A stretch of DNA of 64,000 nucleotides, from positions 17,826,336-17,890,335 of the forward strand of contig CM064666.1 of the NCBI GenBank assembly GCA_032717465.1. Direction: 5' to 3'. Made by a program: the position numbers and the translations under genes. The DNA is from Coenobita brevimanus (taxonomy: Eukaryota > Arthropoda > Malacostraca > Decapoda > Coenobitidae). This document shows, in pieces, positions 51,901 to 62,700 of this stretch. The notes under the pieces were generated by a model that had not been told where the DNA came from, did no database searches, and worked only from the letters and a program-made list of their open reading frames with translations. Numbering within the stretch: the stretch's first letter is position 1; every line of letters starts with the position of its first letter.

Positions 51901-54900
51901 GCTACACACTCCAATCCAAACTCCTCTATCCAGTGGCAATGCCTTAGCCCTTCAGGGATACCTGGCATAAAACCATTTTTTTTTTTTTTTTTTTTCCACT
52001 CTGAGGTGTTGGGGGCTGAGGACAGGTTAACACAGTTCACATCATTTAACCCCTTCACTCCAATCATGTTATTTCCCATTTACTTCATGCTATTTGTAGG
52101 CCATTTTATACACGTCTTTTATTCAACAATAACAGTGCAGAGATTAACCAAGTCTAAATTTAACTCTGCCATTTTTGTTTAAATCTCCCCTAAAGGTCAA
52201 TAAAATCCAATGGTGATAATAAATTAATACAAATCAATCATCACTGAATTATGGGTAGGGTTAAAGGCAGGAGATGGTCCTCTGCCTCTAACAGTGCTAC
52301 AACATCAGAAGATCTCCAAATCACCTCTAGGAACAACAAACAACCCATTCACAAGGTACAAGTATTGTAACAAAAATGTGGAAGTAGAGGTACTTGTGTT
52401 ACTGCATTCAATCTATCTACGTATATCTGTCTATCTATCATTCAGTCCTTTACTGTCCTATCACAAGCACAGAGGCCTGGGGTTAGTCTACTCAATCCAG
52501 ACATTAAGACAAGGGTGACACAGCTGCTTATTAATGGGTGATATTATGTGAGTAATAAACCTCACCTATCCCTCAGTTATAAACCCTTATGGGCCACATC
52601 TGGCTGGAAAGCCTCAGTTCACTTAACCACCAGGAATCCATATGTTGATTATATGGTTACCCTCCACCATAGTAAATGTTTTCATGGGTTACTGGAAATC
52701 ATTTGGCATGTCACTCAGTGTTCAGTCAACTGAAGGCAGCATTACACTGAGTGATCAATGTAGTAGTACACTAGGGTAACTTACAGAAAGGTATATAATG
52801 TCCTTTAACCCAAGAAACAATTTACTGTACTGTACATTATTTCAATACAACAACATGCCTGAACTCTGAGATGCATCATTAACACTATATTTGTCATAAC
52901 AAGGGATGAACACTGGTGCATTTAGGTTGGGTCTGGCAGTGCTGGGTTAGGCAATGTGCACTAAGGCAAATGGTTATATCATCATGATCTTAGAGGACTA
53001 CATAACACCTCTTCCTTGGAGATTCATTTAGCATATTATTATCTCCAGAATGTTGTAAAATTTAATTACAATATCCACAGTGTATTTAAATATCTTAATG
53101 GGAATTACTGCTGAACCAGATTCAGAAAAAGTGGTAATGAGGTGTCAGGGAGTCTCCTTAGCTCATTAAAATACAGCTTCTCGGTGCACTGTGGTTAGTT
53201 GTATCATGACTTTTGTGTTGGCAGAGGAAAGGAAGCTTTAATCAGTAAAAGCAAGAAAACTACAAGTAGAGTCCTTGTTGGTGCAGACTCTAGATCACAT
53301 ATGTTTGGCCACCACCTGGGCACACACAAGATCTTTAGTACATACTATGTTGAAAGACTGTGTTGTGACAGTTAGATGCATGAGATGAGTGTGTTATGGT
53401 GTGAGATGGTGGCAACATAATGAGGCCAGAGTGAATTATTTGTGAGTTGTATTTAGTGCTATGAGAGTGAGATGCACAAGATAAATAATGTGCTGTGGGT
53501 GGTATCAGAGTGAAGGCAGAGTGAAATGTTAAAGTTGTATTTCGTATTGGTACTGCTGTAGAGAAAGCATGTGGCCACATCAAAGTCTACCAAAGTAAAC
53601 TCTTGTCTCTCTCTATGTAAGAGTTTCTGTAGGATGCAATGGTAAGATTTAGAAAGGTACTGATTGGTCAGAGATTCTGGATATACAGCATACAAATATG
53701 TTCATACCTAATTGTATCTTTACAGGAATGAGTCCTGCTCGTACTGTCCCATGTCATAAACCATTTTTATTGTACATATCCTTAAATTTATGACTTGTTT
53801 TGGCACACACTATTTCATTCAGTAACGCATTCCACTGATCAATTGCCCTATTTAGGAAACCAAATTTCCTTATGTCTTTATCGCCTTTCTTTTTATGCAT
53901 TTTTTTGCAGTGTCCTCTTGCTGATGCATCCCCATGGGTTATGTAATCATTTATGTCTATTTTCTCCTTCCCTGATATGCATTTATATAGCATAATCATG
54001 TCTCCTCTTTTCCTTCTCTCCTGTAGTGTTGGCAGATTCAGTTTTTCTAGTCTTTCTTCATAGCTTAGATCCCTTAAGTTTGGTACCCATCTTGTAGCGG
54101 CCCTCTGAACTTTTTCAATCTTATCTATGTGTTTTTTGAGATGAGGACTCCAGACTACTGACCCATACTCCAGGGTTGGTCTGATGAATGATGTTATTAT
54201 CTTTCTTAGCATGTCATCTGTATGTGAATGCTATTCTCATATTTGCAAGCAGTGTATACATGTTACGTACCTTCTCACTGATGTGGTCAGCCGGAGATAG
54301 TCTATTATTGATAATCACACCTAGGTCCTTCTCTCTTTCTGATGTGTGTAGGGTTTTATTTCTTAACTTATAATCCCAATCAGGTCTTTTTCCACTTTTA
54401 CCAAACTTGATTACATGACACTTGTTCACATGGAGTTCCATTTGCCATGTATTGCTCCATTCATGAAGTTTACAGGGTGTTTCAGAATGTTTGAAACCCA
54501 TATTGGGGCCTCGCTCGGTTGAATGGGTTTCAATCATTCTGAAACACCCTGTAGTTAATTCTTCTTGTAGCTCTTTACAAGAGTCTGTGTTAGTAATTCT
54601 CCTTTGTATTTTTGCATCATCAGCAAAGGTATTTAGATAGCTTTTATTTCCAGTGTTACTGTCTATATCATTTATATACAATAAAAACATACTGTAATTG
54701 GTGCCAGCACTGAGCCCTGTGGAACTCTGCTAGTCACTTCCCTCCATGTTGAGTAATTTCCCTTTAGTACTGCTCTCATTTTTTTTTTTTTTTTTTTTTT
54801 TTAGTAAATCTTGCATCCAACAATACAGTTTGCCTTGGATTCCTCCTTGATGGTACGGTTTCCATAAAAGTCTTTGGTGTGGTACTGTGTCAAATGCTTT

Positions 54901-56677
54901 CTTGAAATCTAGATAGATACTGTCCACCCATCCTTCTCTTTTCTGTAATGTTTCTGTTATTCTATCATAGTAGCTCAGCAAATTAGTAACACATGATTTT
55001 CCTTTTCTGAAACCAAACTGTCTTTCTGTTATCATACTGTGTTCTTCCAGGTGATTTACCCAAGCTTTTCTTATAAGCTTTTCTAATACCTTGCTTACAA
55101 CACTGGTTAGTGATACTGGTTGGTAGTTGAGTGGATTTTGTCTATTTCCTTTCTTGAATAAGGGAACAATGTTTGCTTTCTTCCAAATATCAGGTAGTTT
55201 ACTTTGACTCAAGGATTCCTTGAAAATTAAAGATAATGGTCTACTTAACGTCTTTGCACATTCATGTAGCACCCAACATGAAATTTCATCAGGACCATTT
55301 GCTTTTCCTTTGTCTAATTTACTTAACTCCTCCTGTATTTCTTTTTCTGATATTTGTATATCTGGTAGTATGTGTGGGCATGCATGTTCCATGCCATCCC
55401 TCTCAAAATTATTTTCTTCTGTAAAAACTGATTGGAAATTCTTGTTTAGTGCTTCACAAATATCCTTCTCTTGTGTAAAGGTGATTCCCTCGTCCGTAAT
55501 GGATTGTATTATATCTTTTACTTTGGTTTTGCGTCTGATGTAGCTGTAAAATAGCTTCGGCTGATCACTACTTTTATTTACGATGTCCTCCTCAAACTGT
55601 TTTTGGGCTTCCCTCCTTATTCTTGTATAATCATTTCTTGCCTGTTTATAGTTATGCCCTTTCACTATTGTGTCTTCTGTATCTGTTCCACAACAAATCT
55701 CTTTTCTCTTTTTATTTTTTACATTCTGTATTGAACCATTTCTTTATTCTCTTTTCTGCTTCTTGGTGCTGTGGGAAGTACTTCTGGACTCCTATTTCAT
55801 AAAGTTCACAGAATTTTCTATATACAGTATAACATTTAAATCTTGTCCTCTAAGCTGTGTGTGTGTGTGTGTGTGTGTGTGTATTTACCTATTTACCTAT
55901 TTGTAGTATACAGGAATTGAGCAATGCTCGTGTTGTCCTGTCTCCATATCCACATTTATCTAGTTTACTTTTACACACATGAATGTTTTTCTCCTGCACC
56001 ACCTTTTCGTCTAAGTCGTTCCAAATACTGTACTTATGTATTTACCCAATATACCTAATTGAGATACACACAAAATATGCTATGCTCGTGGGTTCCCAGC
56101 ACTGTTTCTCAGTAAGTCAAATTTAGCTTTAAACTCATTTAAGTTTTTGGACTGGATGATCTCTTTGTCAAGGCTATTCCATTAATCTCTACTTCTGTAA
56201 GGAAAGCTATGTTTCTTGATATCCTTCAAGCTGCTTGACTTTTCAATTTCATTCCGTGTCCTCTTGTTGCTCTCTTATCCCATAAAAACAGATCTTCTCG
56301 GTCAATTTTATCTACTCCCACCATGGTCCTGAACACTGCAATCATGTCTCCCCTCCTTCTCCTTTCCTCTAAGGAAGGCAAATCCAGCTTTTCCAGCCTC
56401 TCTCTGTATGACAGATCTGCCAGACTGGGGACCATTTTGGTTGCTGTTCTTTGTATTCCCTCAATTTTGTCTATATCTTTCTTTTTGTGTGGGGACCACA
56501 CTACTGCTGCATATTCCAACCTCGGGTGGATCATGGCCACTATCAATTTTTTCATCATCTCCTCATCCATGTACTGAAATACTACTCTTATGTTAGTCAA
56601 GAGTTTATGTGTCTCTCTAACTATCTTGTTAATATGTTTTTCAGGTGACAAACTATCCTGCATGTGAGTGTGCATGC

Positions 56678-56756
<79 letters not shown>

Positions 56757-59700
56757 AGGGGGTGGTAGTGGAGAGAGACGGATTTTTAAGTCATTCTTTA
56801 AACTGCAAAGATATGTTTGGTGTTTTGTTCTTTGGAGGCGAAGTTATAAAACTGTCATGATAAGTGCATGACTAGGTGAGGATGTGTTTTTGTGCAGGTT
56901 TCTGTTCACCTGACAGACCTTGGCCACTCCCACAATGTGAATACAATACTAAGCTGTGGTTGCATAACTTTTTTTTTCTTTTTATGTGAGGAAGAAGGAA
57001 CCAAAGGCCACAAGCCCGCAATAACAGTTCCCTCCAAGAGAAAGACAAAATACAAGAGAGAGCCAAATTCAAGATCTGATCATTTCAAGATGCCTGGACA
57101 CACTGTGTTTGAAAGACTGGAGATCGTAGGAAGCAGGAAATACAGACAGAGGGAGACAGTTCCAGAGCTGACCTGTTGCGTAAATGAAGGACTGGGAGTA
57201 ACGGTTAACTCTTGCATTAGAGAGTTGGACAGAAAAGGGATGAGAGTTTGTTGCTAGACGGGTGCTGGCGCCCGTCGTAGACGTGAAGGGATGCAAGCAG
57301 ACAGTTCAGTGGAGCAGTGACCATTGAAGTAGCGACAGAAAAGAGATAAAGAGGCAACAGTGCGGTGAGGAGACAGAGGTTGAAGGGAGCCAGTAAGAGG
57401 AGGAGGTTAATGATATGAAAAGCCTTTGACTCAACCCTAATGAGAAGAGCTGTATGTGGAGAACCTCCCCACACATGAGAATTATATTCCACACAGGGGC
57501 AGATAAAACCCATGTATAGAGTCAACAACTGTGCAGGGGTAAAGAAGGAACGGAGTCGGCTTAGCACACCTAATCTCTTGGAAGTAGATTTTACAAGAGA
57601 CATAATATGATCTTTCCAAGATAAATCCCAAGTGAATGAAACCTCAAGCATATTCAAGGATGATGCAGGATTAAGCTGAATATTATTAAACATTAGCGGG
57701 TGTACCTGTGGATGATTTTCTCGGGCTGATAAGTGTAAGAACTGAGTCTTTGATGCATTAAAAACAACAAGATTATTTTTACCACAGTTGGAGATACGAG
57801 CCAAGTCAGACATTAGGTGCGCCATAGCCTCATCCCTTGTTTGATGAAGTAACTGCTGAGATGGGCGTTGCAGGAACCGAATGGAAAGGTGAAGGGTGGA
57901 GTCATCAGCGTATGAGGGGATAGGGTGTGATGTACAGCTTAGAAGGTCATTGATGAATAAAATGAAGAGAGTTGATGATAGGATAGAGCCCTGAGGAATA
58001 CCAATGTTGATAGATCTAGGAGAAGAACGATGACCGTCTACAACAGCGGCTACAGAACGATCAGAAAGGAAGCCAGAGATGAAGGCACAGATAGAAGGAT
58101 AGAAACCATAAGAGGGCAGTTTGGAAATTAAAGATTTATGCCGGACTCGATCGAAAGCCTTTGAGATGTCAAGTGCAATGGCAAAGCTTTCACCAAAGTC
58201 CCAAAAGGAGGATGACCAGGAGTATGAAAGGTAGGTGAGAAGATCGCCAGTGGAGCATCCCTGACGGAACCCACATTGACGATCAGAAAGAAGGTTGTAA
58301 TAGGAAAGATGCTTTAAAATTTTTCTATCAAGAACTGACTCAAAAACCTTTGAGAAACATGATGTTAAAGCAACTGGACAATAGTTTGAGGGTTGGGAAT
58401 GGTCACCCTTCTTTGGGACTGGCTGAATGAGAGCAAACTTCCAGCAAGAAGGAAAGGTACAAGTTGACAGACAAAGGCAAAAGAGTTTGCCTAGGCAGGG
58501 TGTAAGCATAGAAGCACAGTTCTTGAGAACAACAGGAGGGACTCCATCAGGCCCATATGCTTTGTTAGTACTGAGGCCTGTGATGGCAGAAAATACATCA
58601 GCTGAAGAAATTTTAATGTCAGCCATGAGGAAGTCAGAGGGAGGAAGTGATGGAGGAACAGCACCGGAATCATCGGAATCATCTGAGGTGGAATTTGAGG
58701 AGAAAGTCTGAGCGAAGAGATCTGCTTTATCAGTAGAAGAAATAGCTACAGAGCCATCAGAGTAGAAAACAGGAGGAAAGAATGATGAGGTAAAGTTGTT
58801 AGAAAGGTTTTTAGCAAGGTGCCAGAAGGAGCGAGAAGAATTCAAGTTGGAGAGTTGAGAGCATTTAGTACGGATGAAATTATTGTTAGCAGAGCGAAGA
58901 ACAGACTTAGCAAGATTCCGGGCAGAAACGTATAAAAGGCAGGAATAAATATTAATAACTAGTCAAATCACATCTCTAGTCTAACCATACTTCACCATCA
59001 ACTGAGCTGAAAGGGGTTACGGACATCTGCCAGGTTTAGAACAAACGTGATAGTTAAAGTGTCTTACTAGATAACAATGTAAGAGTAATCAATGTACAGT
59101 ACTACACAGATAAGTGTGTGAGCATGCAATGGTATGGGACTTAATGGCATGTGATTAGGCAATGGTGTGTAACTACGGTAAAGTGTACAGTATTAGAGTG
59201 AGATGCATGATAGTGAGATGGTGGATGACAGTGAATGATGATGTGTGATGTGCACCACTTCATATGATGTAAAGTACAGTAATATGAAATGGTTTGTGGC
59301 TAAGCTGTTGTTGTTGTTGTTGTGTGGTGGTGACCTCAGACTTCTTTTGACATGAATACAGTGCACTACAGCTAAAGCTGTCATTTTTCTGTGGTTCATT
59401 CTCCTTCTTTTGAGAGATAATAGGGGAGCTGAAGGATGTTTGTATAAGAGGATGCCATTATGTGATTGCATCCCTCTCACTTGTGATGTACAACAATGTA
59501 ATGGTGTGTAATGCAATGTAACTAAACACTAATGCATAAGGTACCTGCAATAGGCTGTACCACCACTCCTGACAGCCCCAGCACCACCCCCATCACAAAG
59601 GTGCGGCCGGCTCGCACCAGGGTCACTGGAAACGACCCTCCCGCCTCCTGCCTCTGTCGTCGCCTCTGTTGGTTGTCAGGTTGGGTCAAGTGAGGTCAGG

Positions 59701-62700
59701 CTTGGCTAATTAACTGGGTGACTGATGAAAATGCAGCTCAAACATGACTAAGGGATCAGACAATGCTTGGTTGATTTACTGATGAAAATATACCTGCCAA
59801 CAAAAGAGAGCTAAGACTGAAAGTGAATGAAAAAGTCATTTTCTCTGTTTTTAGGCACTACCCAGGTGGAGTGAATAATACTGACCTTGTTTTATATATG
59901 AAAATTAACCAAAAGAGAACTGAAAATAGAGACTGTGAGTGCTCTTGTATATTACATCTTCAAAGCAACAAACACGAAGTGGAGGTCTTATATGTACACT
60001 TACATCAGGGAGGGGCAGCATCCCCCAAGCTAACACTGGTTGTATTGGCTTGCTAAGGGTTGGGTGAGGTGAAGTAAGGTCATGTCATGGCGTCAAGCCA
60101 GGTCTGTGTGCCTCTCCTTGCTGCAAGTGCTTATACAAGACCTCCACCCCCATGTCATTATGTCACTGTCTGAAGAGGTAATAAAATACCGTACATGTAG
60201 TACAGTATATGAAACTACTTAGTGTCCTTTTTTTAAATTTCTCCTGTGGTTAATTTACTTACATTTCTTCATGGTGAAGAGTCTGCATACTTATCTATCA
60301 TATATTTATGGTATATAATTATGAAATAATATCTATATACCTCTATCTACTGAATATCTGTCTATCTAACCCTCCTGAAAAAATCCACTTTCCTATTTAA
60401 AAATTCCACATTCCTGTACTAAAAAATAAAAATCACCCATCTGCCTATACTGTACTCTGCATATAACGTAAGATTGGAGATGATATTGCTGAGAGTGAAA
60501 GACATTACAGCATTAGGGTAACAGTTTTTATTGCTCAGAAAAGAAAGGAAGGACAGAAAGAAGTGAAAGGGAGAAGTGAGAGATGAGGTGAGGAGAAGAA
60601 AACGAAAAATGAAGTTAAAGGGAAAGATGGGAGGGAAGAAAGGTGGGAGCTGTGAGGAAGCAATGTGTAGACAGCATGAAAATTGGGGACATTAATTTTA
60701 TGATTCACTAAAACCACAGACTTTCCAATATTCCACGCTGAGGAAACTGAGAAAGAGGAAAAGCAAGGAAGGAGGGAAAGGGAGAAAAGGAGGAGAGAGG
60801 TGAAAAGAAAAAAAAAAGGGGGGGGGGCAAAGGGAAAGAAGGGAGAGAAAAAAAAATGAAACAGAGAAGTAAGAAACTGAGAAGAAATGGAAATGCAGCA
60901 ACATAGGAGTAAAGAAAAAAAACATATTACGCAAAAATGAAGGAGGGAAGGTAAAATGAAACAAGAGGAAGGGGAGGAACAAGTCATTATGAAAGTAAGG
61001 AAGCAGAAGAATATGAGAAGGAAAGGGGAACTGGAGAAGGTAGAAAAAGATGAGACGGAAAGGAGGGAGACAAAAAATGAAAAGGAAAGGAGAGCAGGAG
61101 GAAAAATGTACAAATATGGAACATAAATAAACTGCTACAACCATCAACTTTTCTACATCATACTGTGGTTTGAATGTGGGGGTAGCACAGAGGGAAAGAG
61201 AAGAATGCAGGATGGGAAACAGAAGAAAAGGGAAGGAAAAACAAAAGAAGGGAGGATATGGAAGGAAAAAGATGAAAAAGGAAGGAAAAACAGATGAAAA
61301 AGGAAGGAAAAACAGATGAAAAAGGGAGGGAAAGGAAGGAAAAAGATGAAAAGGGATGGAAAAACAGAAGAGAAAGGGAAAGAATGGAAGAAAAATTGGT
61401 GAAAATGGACAGAAGGCAAATGACTAACCTTCCTATACTCTGGGTCGAGGGCCAGGGTAGCAATGGTGTTTCCAAGAGCAGATGAGACGAGTGCAATTGT
61501 ATCCGCGGCACCTCCAACTATATGGCCCATCAGGCTTCTTGCACCTCGTGCCACACCTTCACCAAACTCATCTGGACCCTCCACAATGCCCTAGGAAGAA
61601 TTATCATCATCATCATAGCTATTATTACTATCATCATCATCATCATCATCGATATTATAATCAGTATCATTAAAATCATTGGAATCATCATCATCATCAT
61701 TATCATCAGTATCACCAATATCATGATTACTGTCATTACTACAGTCATCACTTATCACCAATGTAATTATCATCCCACTTGAAAAACTAAGTACTGTAAA
61801 GTACTGTAAAAATGAAACCACAAAACAAGGAAAGGGAAAATACAGATATACCCCGAGATACGACACCCCGGCTTAGCGACGGGGGTAGAAATACCACCAT
61901 ACCCTGCCTAACAATGGCCAAACCCCGGTCAAACAATGGGTTTTTATTTGTTTCTTACCTATTTTGATGATATTTTAGACTATTTTTTGTGTTTAGGTTG
62001 ATTTATAAACTGTTTTTAGATTTAGATTAACGTGTTTTAGTCACAGATGGGGTGAACATTGTCATTTTGGGGTACAGTTTACTAAGTTTGATTTTTCCAG
62101 ACATATTTGACGATTTTCAGAATTTATTTTTGGGTTTATATGAGTTATAAACATCTTTTAGGCTTAGATTAGCATGTTTAAAGCCATCTGGGGGTTTAGG
62201 TTACCTAGAAACTTGTTTTTGGACTCATCTGGGTGGGTTTAGGACTTGTTTGGGGGGGGGGAAACCCAAGACTCAAAAATGCATCCTTATACTTTACATG
62301 TTAAATCTACCCAGAGATACAATACCCCACCTATCAATGGGTTCTTACTTAACCAACTGCATCATAAAAGCAGGGTATACTTGTACCGAAATGGAAGAGC
62401 TACCAACAGCATGCCCTGTGAAATAAGCTAATCATCACATATTATTCAAGCCCTCAGAATCCTGGTTCCACCTCACAGGTTTGTATTGCTTAGTTTTGTT
62501 CTGAAAGATTTCGTATGTGCCTGCATGTGCTGGCCTTGTTCACCAGAGGACAGCTCTCCAAGTTACACAATCTCTGGCAGCATCTCTGTTTTACTCCCAT
62601 AACCCCTAGGATCTCATTCCTAGTCTTCATAGGTCTCCCTCTTGGTGTTCTTCCCTTCACATTATCATTCAGGCTTTTACTGTTTCACCAAATTTTCATC

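Noticed and set aside
60535..61147. Phe/Ser/Pro-rich minus-strand frames up to 192 codons
   Set aside because: Composition artefact of the second polypurine tract inside a VPS13 intron.
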